Part shown: positions 1-7,525 of the stretch, one piece after another
Position numbering within the stretch: the first letter of the stretch is position 1
How the letters are laid out: each line of letters starts with the position of its first letter
NCBI GenBank assembly: GCA_023544565.1
Contig: JAMJFS010000002.1
Coordinates: forward strand, 43,877 to 90,462
Length of the DNA: 46,586 bases
Direction: 5' to 3'
From: Methanosarcinaceae archaeon
GTDB lineage: Archaea > Halobacteriota > Methanosarcinia > Methanosarcinales > Methanosarcinaceae
The notes under the pieces: model-generated
Told to the model about the DNA's origin: nothing
The model's input: only the letters and a program-made list of their open reading frames with translations
Databases searched by the model: none
Program-made: the position numbers and the translations under genes

Positions 1-73
1 GAGACATTTCGCTTCGCTCAACACCTCACTAAATAAAAAAGAAGTCACTGAAAATTATTGGTGAAACAAAATT

Positions 74-151
74 TGGTGGGACCGTGGAGATTTGAACTCC
101 AGTCGCAAGACCCCCAGCCTTGCAGGATGGACCAGGCTACCCTACGATCCC
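74..151 (-). tRNA. tRNA-Pro (anticodon GGG), CCA encoded
   Basis: Read on the minus strand, the 7-bp acceptor stem GGGATCG/CGGTCCC, the anticodon stem CAAGG/TCTTG with loop CTGGGGG, and the T arm TGGAG-TTCAAAT-CTCCA all fold in the standard cloverleaf. The loop gives anticodon GGG, so proline codons CCC/CCU. The mature gene is 77-151, followed by an encoded CCA (74-76). On the minus strand a T-rich tract follows (plus-strand A-run 31-40), which is a plausible Pol III-like/archaeal terminator. It lies 62 nt downstream of ribB in the same orientation and may be partly co-transcribed. Confidence 0.96.
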
Positions 152-213
152 GCAGGAATAGTTATTCTAAACACGTTTTGAGTATTTCATTCTTTCTAGT
201 GATGGGTGCGCAA

Positions 214-954
214 TCATTCGTTATAGGCGTCCACGATCTCTTTTCCTTCAAGGAAGACGAGGTCACGTTCTTTTGCATATGTTTTTGCATCTTCTTTTGA
301 TAATGCTCTGCCGTTGTTTTCGTCAAGCATCTCACAAACGACCATTGCAGGAGTTATTCCTGCCATTTTGGCAAGTGCGATCGAGAGTTCGGTCTGTCCC
401 ATGCGCTCATTGACCAAACCTTCCGCCGCGCGTAGGAGTGCGACATGTCCGGGTGTTCGGAACTCTGAACCGAAAACTACATTCTCGCCAGAGAGTGTTC
501 TGTCAGTGATCTCTGAGAGTTTGTTTATCGTTAGTGCGCGGTCATTGTCAGGAATTCCTGTGCGCGTTTCCCTGTGGTTAACCCAGAGTGAGAATGATGA
601 GCGGGTGTCATACGCGAGGTCGCCGCCTTTTTCTATGGTTGTTTTGAGGGAACTATTGGAGGTTGAAGGAGATGTTGAGTTAGAGGCATCGCGAAGTACA
701 TCGGATATGAACGGCAAGCCAAGTTTTTTTGATGTGGCTGCATCCAGTGCGACGCATATCAGGCCACCTCCGTCCTTGCGCATCCATCTTACATCGTCTG
801 GTGTCACAGCAGAGGCAGGTATTGTGAAATCTGTCTCGCCTTCGCGTCCTTCGGAATCAAAGATGAATATCATCTCTCCGTTTTGGATCGCTTGTAGTGC
901 ACGTGCTATATTTTCTGTATAATTTGTGTTATTGGAACTCATTGTATCACTCAT
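214..954 (-). CDS. ribB: 3,4-dihydroxy-2-butanone 4-phosphate synthase
   Basis: RibB converts ribulose 5-phosphate to 3,4-dihydroxy-2-butanone 4-phosphate plus formate, supplying the four-carbon unit of riboflavin. The sequence shows the acidic Mg-binding/catalytic segment DSEGREGETD near the N-terminus, the central DNDRALTI block and the distal RTPGHVALLRAAEGLV and GQTELSIALAKMAG blocks typical of the family; length about 246 aa is normal for the single-domain archaeal enzyme. An in-frame extension to 990 would overlap ribK, so I prefer ATG at 954, 13 nt after the ribK stop; a second ATG at 942 preceded by GAGTGAT is a good alternative. It forms an operon with ribK. Confidence 0.93.
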   Translation of the reverse strand: MSDTMSSNNTNYTENIARALQAIQNGEMIFIFDSEGREGETDFTIPASAVTPDDVRWMRKDGGGLICVALDAATSKKLGLPFISDVLRDASNSTSPSTSNSSLKTTIEKGGDLAYDTRSSFSLWVNHRETRTGIPDNDRALTINKLSEITDRTLSGENVVFGSEFRTPGHVALLRAAEGLVNERMGQTELSIALAKMAGITPAMVVCEMLDENNGRALSKEDAKTYAKERDLVFLEGKEIVDAYNE

Positions 955-967
955 TTCTAAATCTCTT

Positions 968-1636
968 TTACTCGCTCTTATCATTTCCAACTATTATCTT
1001 GATCTCATCCCCATCCTTTAACCGAAGGGTATTACGCAGGTTTACGGGTGCTATGATCTCAAGAAGGTCATCAGGGTAGTGCGACCTGTCCGGTACGATT
1101 ACAGCGCCATCGATATCTTCGATCTTTATGGGGTAGCATTTCCCCCCACCAAAAGTGCGCTCCCCGTCCGTAAATCCTGATATTGTGGAGGCATTGATCG
1201 TATCTATCCTATTACGCAGGGAGTTGCTGAGGTCTGTAAGTTGTAAATTCAATGTGCCCGGGAAAGGTGTAAAATCTAGTATCTTCTCAAACTGGTGTTT
1301 ATAGCCATCTAGGCCTATGTAGTATTGTCCTTCACCGAGTCCTGTTATTAGATGTCCATGCAATTCTACGGCTCCACATTTGCTGCAAAAAATATTCTGG
1401 TAATCTGCATATTCGTTTTTGAGAAGTTTTATTCCGTTTTTTGTAATTGTGACCATCTGGCCGCCAGATACCAGTTTCCTGTCAATGTATCCTTCATCCT
1501 CCAGATTTTTCAACAACCTTGCGGCAGTTTTGGAACTGGACGAGATGTGCTGTGAAAACTCGCTGGATGATATCTTGATCGGCTTACCAACTGCACCGAG
1601 AAGGGCGAGTTTCTTTAAAGATTCGATAACCGGCAT
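968..1636 (-). CDS. ribK: CTP-dependent riboflavin kinase with N-terminal winged helix
   Basis: Archaeal RibK phosphorylates riboflavin to FMN using CTP instead of ATP. Residues about 1-75 form a MarR/HTH-like winged helix (ISSSEFSQHI...TAARLLKNLEDEGYI). Residues about 90-222 carry the cradle-loop kinase domain, with GLGEGQYYIGLDGY, FTPFPGTLNLQL, FGGGKCYPIK and the C-terminal RLKDGDEIKI. The two-domain form, common in euryarchaea, may let the protein also act as a DNA-binding regulator of the rib genes (inference). It is the first gene of ribK-ribB. The upstream 136 nt separate it from a divergent gene remnant; I see no FMN riboswitch there. Confidence 0.93.
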   Translation of the reverse strand: MPVIESLKKLALLGAVGKPIKISSSEFSQHISSSSKTAARLLKNLEDEGYIDRKLVSGGQMVTITKNGIKLLKNEYADYQNIFCSKCGAVELHGHLITGLGEGQYYIGLDGYKHQFEKILDFTPFPGTLNLQLTDLSNSLRNRIDTINASTISGFTDGERTFGGGKCYPIKIEDIDGAVIVPDRSHYPDDLLEIIAPVNLRNTLRLKDGDEIKIIVGNDKSE

Positions 1637-1772
1637 TTTGTTGACCTCTATCCCAATTGTGAGATGGTTCTCAAATATGAGATGAAATAAGATAAAGGTT
1701 TTGATTTGGATGATTAGGGAGGTTAAAAAAAGTGCTCGGGTTGTGTTTGAAAAGATTCGGATTTAGATCATT

Positions 1773-2288
1773 ATGATTGTAATCCGAATCTTGGTTGTTT
1801 TGGTGATTTTGATGTTGAGTCAACAAACTGTATGGTATTCATTTATCACACCAAATATTAATGATGAAGTTGTAATATCAAAAAGATACCGAAACAGGCG
1901 AATCGGAGACTTTTTAAAAGAATTGAAATTAACTGAAGGCAAGAATACGGGATTTCGAAAAATAAGGGCAGCTATGAAAAACAATGGCTCACCAAAACCT
2001 ATTTTTATAACTGATAATGAGCGGGTGCAGTTTATCACACGGTTGAAAATTCATCCGAATTTTAAAAATGAGCCGATAAACGAGCCGATAAACGAGCCGA
2101 TAAAAATAGATCAAATTATTGAATTTATTAAATTAAATCCAAATTGCAAGAGAAAAGATATAGAAAAAAATACAAAAATACCGCTTGGTACATTAAAACG
2201 ATATTTGCAAGAATTAATAGAGGATGGCAGAATTAAAAAAGAAGGCTCAAAAAAAACAGGCGGATATGTAATTTTAGGCAAACAGTAG
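1773..2288 (+). pseudogene. C-terminal fragment of an AlbA_2/AAA_4-type putative DNA-binding/transcriptional regulator (COG2865-like)
   Basis: From about residue 27 the protein reads RYRNRRIGDFLKELKLTEG...GFRKI...NGSPKPIF, the signature of the C-terminal half of COG2865 proteins, followed by a linker with three NEPI repeats and a winged helix (KRKDIEKNTKIPLGTLKRYL...GRIKKEGSKKTGGY). The usual N-terminal Schlafen/AlbA_2 domain is absent, and the first ~26 residues (MIVIRILVVLVILML...) look like out-of-frame read-through rather than native sequence. Such proteins often sit beside restriction-modification genes, which fits the remnants that follow. Base composition is more AT-rich than in neighbouring housekeeping genes. 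Probably not functional as the full protein, though the winged helix itself is intact. Confidence 0.7.
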
Positions 2289-2354
2289 GAATAAATTTAC
2301 TATAGAAACAAGGACGCGGCGCATATTATGAGAAATAAGCAAATGCCCATTAAA

Positions 2355-2405
2355 AATGGGCGCGCCCATTTATTTAATTGAGCGCGCCCGTTTTAATTGA
2401 GCGCG
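2355..2405. repeat. GCGC-centred palindrome and direct repeats
   Basis: Positions 2355-2370 are a perfect 16-bp palindrome (AATGGGCGCGCCCATT). Two direct copies of TTAATTGAGCGCG follow at 2374-2386 and 2393-2405, 19 bp apart. The GC-rich cores stand out in a very AT-rich tract. An operator of the decayed island or a recombination scar are both possible; no function can be assigned. Confidence 0.6.
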
Positions 2406-2430
2406 AACAATTAAAAATTAATATAATCTC

Positions 2431-2562
2431 CTTCAAACTGAAAAACATCAGTTCGTCTACAAACTCTACGGCTTAGCATCCGAAGATACCAAAATTGTAG
2501 AGGAGTTCAATGAGGGAAAATATGATGGATTCGGAAAAATCATTAATTGTCTTTCAGGATAA
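2431..2562 (+). pseudogene. C-terminal tail of a type II/BREX-like DNA methyltransferase (remnant)
   Basis: One open frame reads KHQFVYKLYGLASEDTKIVE and ends at TAA 2560. This matches the characteristic last residues of Eco57I/TaqI-like and PglX-like methyltransferases (consensus xxIDxLVYxLYGLTxEEIxIVE). Everything upstream of 2431 has stops in this frame, so only the tail survives. It overlaps the start of the DinD-like pseudogene. A second, more degraded copy of the same motif lies at 3271-3319. Confidence 0.6.
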
Positions 2563-3235
2563 GAAAATAAGAAGGCTTTGACATAATAAAGAATGGAACT
2601 TTTCTGTTTCAGACATCATTGCAGTTCTTACAGATAGCAAAGACGAGCTTGCCTATTGGAGAAAACTAAAACAAAGAGAACCTCAACTCGTGACAATTTG
2701 TCACGGGTTGAAAATGCCTGCCAAAGATGGTAAATTAAGGTATGCTGATTGTGTAAATACTAAAAATGCATTCAGGATAATCCAGTCGATCCCTTCTCCT
2801 AAAGCAGAGCCATTTAAGCAATGGCTTGCAGAAGTAGGATATGAAAGAATACAGGAAATAGAAAATCCAGAACTTGCACAGGACCGGGCCAAAGACTATT
2901 ATGAGTTTAAAGGATACCCTGTGGATTGGATTGAAAAGAGGCTAAGGGGCATAGCTATCAGGCAGGATTTGACCGATGAATGGAAAATCAGGGGCATTCA
3001 GGAGCAAAAAGACTTTGCAATACTTACAAATGAGATATCAAAAGCAACAACAGACATCACAATCTCAAAAGATTCGCATGGATTCAATGAATGTAATAAA
3101 TCTGCTATTGATGGTGGTACTATCGCAAAGAATACACGGAAAGAAATAGAGGAAAAAACCGGAAATTCAATTGTTTCAGATGAGAATTATCTTCACTTAA
3201 CTGAGAAGAAAATAAATAAACAAATCAAAGATTAA
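2525..3235 (+). pseudogene. DinD-like (Bro-N family) protein, interrupted by TGA and internally deleted
   Basis: DinD-like proteins are DNA-damage-inducible or antirepressor-type proteins often encoded with restriction systems. From ATG 2525 the frame reads MDSEKSLIVFQDKKIRRL, then TGA at 2579-2581 where the family normally has Trp, then continues in frame HNKEWNFSVSDIIAVLTDS... to the intact block QSIPSPKAEPFKQWLAEVGY, RLRGIAIRQDLTDEWK and DFAILTNEISKAT. Directly after that the expected ~40-residue stretch is missing and the sequence resumes with GFNECNKSAIDGG...KTGNSIVSDENYL, the usual C-terminus. A 181-codon ORF could start at GTG 2690 but would lack the N-terminal Bro-N half. Two independent lesions argue for a pseudogene. 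Confidence 0.82.
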
Positions 3236-3270
3236 TCAATCGTAATCATAACCGGAAAACGATATTAATC

Positions 3271-3319
3271 GGCTTGTTTAAAAACTCTGCGACCTGACTC
3301 CGAAGAGATTAAAATTGTC
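3271..3319 (+). pseudogene. Second, degraded copy of methyltransferase C-terminal tail
   Basis: The DNA from 3271 aligns with 2449-2502 (shared AAACTCT, then CCGAAGA and AAAATTGT blocks); one frame still reads SEEIKIV, the hallmark end of the family seen in the first copy. It has indels and stops. The two copies flank the DinD-like pseudogene, suggesting a duplicated or tandemly arranged restriction-modification island that decayed. Confidence 0.5.
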
Positions 3320-3321
3320 AT

Positions 3322-4014
3322 TTATTTTCGAACGCGCAGCACTCGCGCCATAACTCCAAGATGATCTTCATGGAACGGTGCAAGTTCTCGACTATCCAGA
3401 ATTTCAAACCCTACATCAAATTCGTGTTCCAGTTTCCTTATTTCATTCTTGAATACATTTTTCGGGTTTGCAACAGTATCGATACTTCTCGCCTTGATAG
3501 AAAGCAACAGATGACCATTCCTTTTCAGGAATTGCATCGCATTCACCGCTGCGATCTCACTCTGGTTCGGCTGTGCGACATCCTGGAATATTACATCCAC
3601 TTCCTCGACGATATGCGCATAAGATTGCGGTTTATTGGCATCTGCAAGTATCGGGACAATATTTGGACGCATGTCACAAAGTCCTATCAGGTCCCGCATA
3701 GTACGCGGTGAGAATTCCACGGCATAAACGATGCCTTCCGAAACTATATCCGAAACATGGCTTACGGTCGTACCCGACGCTGCACCTAAGTACAACACCT
3801 TTGAATCTCGTTTTATCGGGATGTTGAACTTTTTGATCATCATTGCGGCAAGTTTGCTGCGTTTTGGGTTCCATATCCGATATTCACAACCCTCGATCTC
3901 GATGAGTTTTTCCCCATACACACTTGCACCTGGAACAAGATTTATCGTGGCAAGGTGCTTGCCGCCTCTTTCAGTGATCTCAAAAATACCGGAGGACATT
4001 TCTTTTGTTGACAT
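3322..4014 (-). CDS. flpA: Fibrillarin-like rRNA/tRNA 2'-O-methyltransferase
   Basis: FlpA is the catalytic subunit of archaeal C/D-box sRNPs, transferring methyl from SAM to ribose 2'-OH at guide-selected sites. The 230-aa protein shows the N-terminal fibrillarin region (GGKHLATINLVPGASVYGEK, YRIWNPKRSKLAA), SAM motif I VLYLGAASGTTVSHVSD, YAVEFSPRTMRDL, and DVIFQDVAQPNQ. Length is typical. The start at 4014 abuts the nop5 stop at 4015 with no gap, so translation is probably coupled; an internal Met at residue 6 or 7 is an alternative. It partners Nop5 from the preceding gene. Confidence 0.96.
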   Translation of the reverse strand: MSTKEMSSGIFEITERGGKHLATINLVPGASVYGEKLIEIEGCEYRIWNPKRSKLAAMMIKKFNIPIKRDSKVLYLGAASGTTVSHVSDIVSEGIVYAVEFSPRTMRDLIGLCDMRPNIVPILADANKPQSYAHIVEEVDVIFQDVAQPNQSEIAAVNAMQFLKRNGHLLLSIKARSIDTVANPKNVFKNEIRKLEHEFDVGFEILDSRELAPFHEDHLGVMARVLRVRK

Positions 4015-5073
4015 CTATCTTCTGCCTCCCGCTTTTTTGTTTGATTGTTTGTTTTGCTGCTTATTTTGGGATCTGCCCTTGCCTTTTCCCATGCCAGCTT
4101 TACTCTCCCGCTTTGGTGGTTTCGGGTGGGCTGCCTTGATGCTCTCTATTTTCGCATTAAGTTCGGTTTTCAGCGATTCATTAAGTCCGCCGTCGGAATA
4201 TACATCCATGCGCACTGCAAGGGATATCTTTGCAGCAAGTGCCCGTGCAATTTTACCCCTCTGCCACCACGGAGAATTCTTTATCTGAGGATGGTTGAAT
4301 ATGATCCCGTGTTTAGGAGACGGTGCCCGTGCTCGCAGATGTTTGAAAAGTGCCCTGTTCGCACCGATCACCTGAATAGTACTTGATGGGAAACGTGCAA
4401 GTTTTTCAAGTCCACCTGCCATGCTTACCAATCTGGCACCGATAAGTGCGCCTGCGATATTGACAAGATTCGGGGCAGAAGTTTCCATGCTTTTTACAAG
4501 ATAATCTTCAATACGGCTTCGGCTGTCGTAAAGGGTGCATATATTCTCTGCAAAACCCTTTACAAGTTCTTCGTCCGGCCCCGCAAGTTCAGCCCCCATC
4601 GAAGAAGTGGCCTTCTCGTACAGGTGGCCGTCAGTTGGAATATTTGACCTTGAACCATATTTTGCAACGAACCTTGCGAGAGGTTCGGAAGACAGTCCCA
4701 CTTCAGGAAAGTACATCCCGTACCATTCTGCCAGCCGCTCGGAAAGGGTATTTGCAGCATCATCAATGTCATCCAGCGCCTCGACTGCCTGAATGATACC
4801 CATATCCGGCGTACCGCCCGATATTTGTTTCTTTGCTGCACGGATGCTTACATCCCGAAGGAGTGTGTTGTACTCTTCCGTTGACCCGACAAAACCACAT
4901 TCTATCGCAGCAGCACGAATGTCAAAACAGGCAGGCGGTATGTCAATTTCCACTTTTTTTGGCTGGACCAAAATCTCTGCAAGAGCACTCGTGTCCTTTG
5001 GGAACAGATCCCATTCCAACACCTTGCCGTAATCGTCAAGTGTAAGTGTTCCAAACCATGTAATGATCTTCAA
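4015..5073 (-). CDS. nop5: Nop5/Nop56-58 family C/D-box sRNP core protein
   Basis: Nop5 bridges fibrillarin and L7Ae on C/D guide RNAs. The N-terminal domain begins KIITWFGTLTLDDYGKVLEW; the coiled coil and the Nop domain are in the middle (TSAPNLVNIAGALIGARLVSMAGGLEKLARFPSSTIQVIGA...HGIIFNHPQI). The tail is lysine-rich (KAGMGKGKGRSQNKQQNK). An ATG at 5118 would give 15 extra residues overlapping the upstream gene; I choose TTG at 5073, which gives the normal N-terminus and has GGAGG (5084-5080) 6 nt upstream, inside the last codons of the upstream gene. About 352 aa. Confidence 0.94.
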   Translation of the reverse strand: MKIITWFGTLTLDDYGKVLEWDLFPKDTSALAEILVQPKKVEIDIPPACFDIRAAAIECGFVGSTEEYNTLLRDVSIRAAKKQISGGTPDMGIIQAVEALDDIDDAANTLSERLAEWYGMYFPEVGLSSEPLARFVAKYGSRSNIPTDGHLYEKATSSMGAELAGPDEELVKGFAENICTLYDSRSRIEDYLVKSMETSAPNLVNIAGALIGARLVSMAGGLEKLARFPSSTIQVIGANRALFKHLRARAPSPKHGIIFNHPQIKNSPWWQRGKIARALAAKISLAVRMDVYSDGGLNESLKTELNAKIESIKAAHPKPPKRESKAGMGKGKGRSQNKQQNKQSNKKAGGRR

Positions 5074-5074
5074 A

Positions 5075-6040
5075 TCAAGCCTCCGTATTTGTAATTGTTG
5101 CTCCGCTGTTGTTCGCATGTGTGATTATAACACTGCCGCCAATGGTCTCATCCAGCATATCCTGCACGTCCTTTTGTAATCGCTTTCCCTGTTTTTTGCT
5201 ATCAACAAACCCGTATACTGCCGGTCCAAAGGAACTCATGCCTGCCCCATAGGTACCGCTGTCCTGCATGAATTCAATGATATCCCTGACCGACTGCGAC
5301 TGGAGGTCAACTTCCCTTTTCTTGAATCCCACGGTCTGGATATGGTTCACAGCGCATCCGAAACTTTCTATATCGTCTTCCATGATCGCAGGCATCATTT
5401 GCATCAGGATCGTGTGTGATACGTCCTGTACCTCATGCAGTGGAATAGGGCATTCTTGCTTGAAAACATCCACTTCATGCACATCATGTGCACCTTTTGT
5501 ATCAGGCAATGCGAGTACAATATCCCAGTCAGGAAAGTCATGCCTGAAAAGTATCGGTGCAGGGTCTGCATGACTTGCAGCAGATGGGGAGAATGCTCCT
5601 TTATCGCTGAACTTGTGCCCCCCGTCTATCAAAAATCCGCCGCTTTCAAATGAAGCAACACCAATACCTGACGTACCCCCGCGACCGACCGCGATCGCAA
5701 GTTCCCGTGTACTCATTCCAAGTTCGTATAGATCATTAACAGCAGCCGCTGCGCACAATGCAGATTGTGTGCCTGAACCAAGTCCAACATGATCTGGCAT
5801 ATCCTCTACGATCGTGATCTTCACACCCTCGCCATCCGGCAAAACAGCTTCTGCTGCTGCCCGCATCCTGCCAGTAAGATGTGAACTGCCGATGATCTCA
5901 ATGGAATCCGCTTTTTCGGCTGAGATTTGTATTTGTGGCGAATCCAGCGTGATCCCTACACCGCCGTCAACCCTGCCGATCTCGGCGTTGAGGTCGATAA
6001 GTGTTAGGTGGAGTCTGGATGGGGATGTTATTTTTATCAT
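5075..6040 (-). CDS. Beta-ribofuranosylaminobenzene 5'-phosphate synthase
   Basis: This GHMP-kinase-fold enzyme condenses PRPP with a para-aminobenzoate-type (4-hydroxybenzoate in methanogens) acceptor, the first committed step of methanopterin synthesis (EC 2.4.2.54; sometimes called mptG). Visible features: N-terminal KITSPSRLHLTLIDLN and GRVDGGVGITLD, the glycine-rich GHMP motif PDHVGLGSGTQSALCAAAAV (about residues 94-113), GRGGTSGIGVASFESGGF, and a C-terminal GAGMSSFGPAVYGF. A longer ORF reaches 6193, but ATG 6040 gives the family N-terminus (MIKITSPSR). It is the first gene of a run with nop5 (1-nt gap) and flpA. Confidence 0.94.
   Translation of the reverse strand: MIKITSPSRLHLTLIDLNAEIGRVDGGVGITLDSPQIQISAEKADSIEIIGSSHLTGRMRAAAEAVLPDGEGVKITIVEDMPDHVGLGSGTQSALCAAAAVNDLYELGMSTRELAIAVGRGGTSGIGVASFESGGFLIDGGHKFSDKGAFSPSAASHADPAPILFRHDFPDWDIVLALPDTKGAHDVHEVDVFKQECPIPLHEVQDVSHTILMQMMPAIMEDDIESFGCAVNHIQTVGFKKREVDLQSQSVRDIIEFMQDSGTYGAGMSSFGPAVYGFVDSKKQGKRLQKDVQDMLDETIGGSVIITHANNSGATITNTEA
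5080..5084 (-). promoter_or_regulatory. Ribosome binding site that fixes the nop5 TTG start
   Basis: GGAGG on the minus strand, 6 nt before TTG 5073 and within the last codons of the beta-RFAP synthase gene. It supports a TTG start for nop5 and coupled translation. Confidence 0.7.
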
Positions 6041-6105
6041 GTTGTTCAGGTATCGCTGTTTATTGTTATTTTGTGGTGTTAGGTTGTCTTGGTTCCAAGT
6101 TAACA

Positions 6106-6123
6106 ACCCGCCGCAGGCGACGC
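6106..6123 (-). repeat. Dispersed GC palindrome, family B copy 1
   Basis: CCCGCCGCAGGCGACGC, the inverse orientation of copy 2 at 6252. The consensus on the other strand is GCGCCGCCTGCGGCGGTT. It lies in the 270-nt gap between the beta-RFAP synthase start and the DUF2953 gene. Confidence 0.6.
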
Positions 6124-6251
6124 TTCTTGCCTTTACCAATGAATTACAGTTTGCTTCATGACAAGTGATTGTTTTTTCAATCAGTATGGTCATGGAATTG
6201 ATTAAATTAATTTAACGATTATGTATCTTAGTAGGTCAATAATGAAGGGAT

Positions 6252-6268
6252 GTGCCGCCTACGGCGGT
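6252..6268 (+). repeat. Dispersed GC palindrome, family B copy 2
   Basis: GTGCCGCCTACGGCGGT, an internal dyad, inverted relative to copy 1 about 145 bp away. Confidence 0.6.
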
Positions 6269-6312
6269 TATGACATTGGCTTTAATATATTTTAACAAAC
6301 ACGTTTATCTTA

Positions 6313-6954
6313 TTAAATATTAGTACTTGGTTTTGTTTTCCGCCATTCCTTAAAAATAAACCATGCCGCACCCAATACCTTCGTGTTGGTAACGAACCTT
6401 AGAACTGCAAAAAGAAGAGAACTTATTCTGAAATGAATGTTAGTGAGGACATGGAGGTCAAAGACCTCATCCTGAAATTGTGGATATATGGAAAAATCAA
6501 AAATGCTGCATCTTTTGGAGAACAAACCCTTCAAAGCATACAAAAAGCCAGACAACATTCCAGTATCTCCAGGGTCGGAAAAGCCGTAAGTCAGGTTGCA
6601 GGAGATCTTCCGAAATTTGACGGTTCTGAAAATATCTTCTATGAACCTGATAACCGGTCTTTGTACGGTCTTGATAACCCTGAACCAAACAGAAATTCCA
6701 ATGCTACTCTTTTTCTTTTCTTTTTTAGGCTTTGTTTCAGTTTTTTCTTTCTTTGTTTCCTTTTTCTCTTTTTTTGCCGATTTTTTATTTTTATTCTTGA
6801 ACTTATGCGACAATCCCATCCATTTGATTGTGAAGTATTGATCGACCCTGCCACCTTCCACTTTTAAGTAAATGGTCACATCAAATGCGGCAAATACCAC
6901 TAACACGATCAATAAAACGATAATGGCTAACGCTACATAAATAATAAGCAACAT
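6313..6954 (-). CDS. DUF2953 membrane-anchored protein
   Basis: Residues about 1-26 form one membrane segment (MLLIIYVALAIIVLLIVLVV); then a beta-rich stretch (VTIYLKVEGGRVDQYFTIKWMG), a highly charged Lys/Glu linker (about residues 55-85) and a C-terminal region DPGDTGMLSGFLYAL...FDFSIYPQF...FDLHVLTNIHFRISSLL. The DPGDTG and IYPQF blocks are what I associate with DUF2953. The upstream neighbour is a GerW/YtfJ-type gene; the same two families are neighbours in Bacillus (ytfI-ytfJ), so they probably work together at the membrane. Function unknown. Confidence 0.8.
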   Translation of the reverse strand: MLLIIYVALAIIVLLIVLVVFAAFDVTIYLKVEGGRVDQYFTIKWMGLSHKFKNKNKKSAKKEKKETKKEKTETKPKKEKKKSSIGISVWFRVIKTVQRPVIRFIEDIFRTVKFRKISCNLTYGFSDPGDTGMLSGFLYALKGLFSKRCSIFDFSIYPQFQDEVFDLHVLTNIHFRISSLLFAVLRFVTNTKVLGAAWFIFKEWRKTKPSTNI

Positions 6955-7016
6955 AAATGTTGAAGTGGCGTAATTGAATTAGTATTTGAAGTCCGACAGG
7001 GTAGGGTCTGTGTTTA

Positions 7017-7427
7017 TTATTCGTCGGCTTCTTCGTGTTCCACTTCTTCGATCACTTCTATTATGTCATCCTTCTTTCCCATCTTGTTCTTGACAGATAT
7101 GAGTTTGTCAATAACTCCAGGTACAGATTCTATGATCTTACCAAGATCGGTCTTGCCGGATATTGTGAGCAGACGTGTTTCATCTTCAGAGATCACAATG
7201 AATGCAACTGGTTCGATCTTCGCACCCGCGCCTCCTCCGCCACCAAAGCCGGTTTCACCTTTGTCGCTCTTTCCTTCTCCGCCGCCGCTTCCAAATCCGA
7301 AGGTCACTTTTGTGACTGGAATGATGGTCTTGCCGTTAGTTTCCACGGGCTCACCGATAACGGTCTTTGTGGTTACCATTCGTTCGAGTTCGCTTGTAAC
7401 TTCTTTAATTATGTTCTCTACGCTCAT
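7017..7427 (-). CDS. GerW/YtfJ family protein
   Basis: 136 aa: an N-terminal helix (MSVENIIKEVTSELERMVTT), then VIGEPVETNGKTIIPVTKVTFGFGSGGGEG, a glycine-rich loop (GFGGGGGAGAKIEPVAFIVI) and a C-terminal VPGVIDKLISVKNK followed by an acidic tail. These blocks match the YtfJ/GerW family known from spore formers but widespread in non-sporulating bacteria and archaea, where the role is unknown. It lies 62 nt upstream of the DUF2953 gene, same strand. A TATA-like ATAATTATAG on the minus strand (7457-7466) gives it its own promoter. A degenerate copy of its first 15 codons plus upstream DNA exists at 9552-9655. Confidence 0.88.
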   Translation of the reverse strand: MSVENIIKEVTSELERMVTTKTVIGEPVETNGKTIIPVTKVTFGFGSGGGEGKSDKGETGFGGGGGAGAKIEPVAFIVISEDETRLLTISGKTDLGKIIESVPGVIDKLISVKNKMGKKDDIIEVIEEVEHEEADE

Positions 7428-7481
7428 GTTTTCACACTCCCATAGTTTTAGTAGATACTATAATTATGAGATTTGTTCAGT

Positions 7482-7507
7482 AAAAAAAGTAACCCTCAAA
7501 AGTGAGG
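7482..7507 (-). terminator. Hairpin plus T-run ending the 8707-7626 operon
   Basis: On the minus strand CCTCA-CTTT-TGAGG (7507-7494) is followed by a run of seven T (7488-7482). It sits after the hairpin array and before the GerW-type promoter, so it separates the two transcription units. Confidence 0.5.
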
Positions 7508-7525
7508 ATTTTTTGGAAGCATTCT

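Noticed and set aside
314-922. 202-aa plus-strand ORF opposite ribB
   Set aside because: Antisense shadow of ribB, with serine-rich low-complexity translation.
1637-1772. FMN riboswitch in front of ribK
   Set aside because: No RFN-like conserved blocks seen; archaeal regulation more likely protein-based.
2579-2581. UGA recoding as Trp or selenocysteine in the DinD-like gene
   Set aside because: The same gene also has an internal deletion, and other genes use TGA as normal stop, so mutation is simpler.
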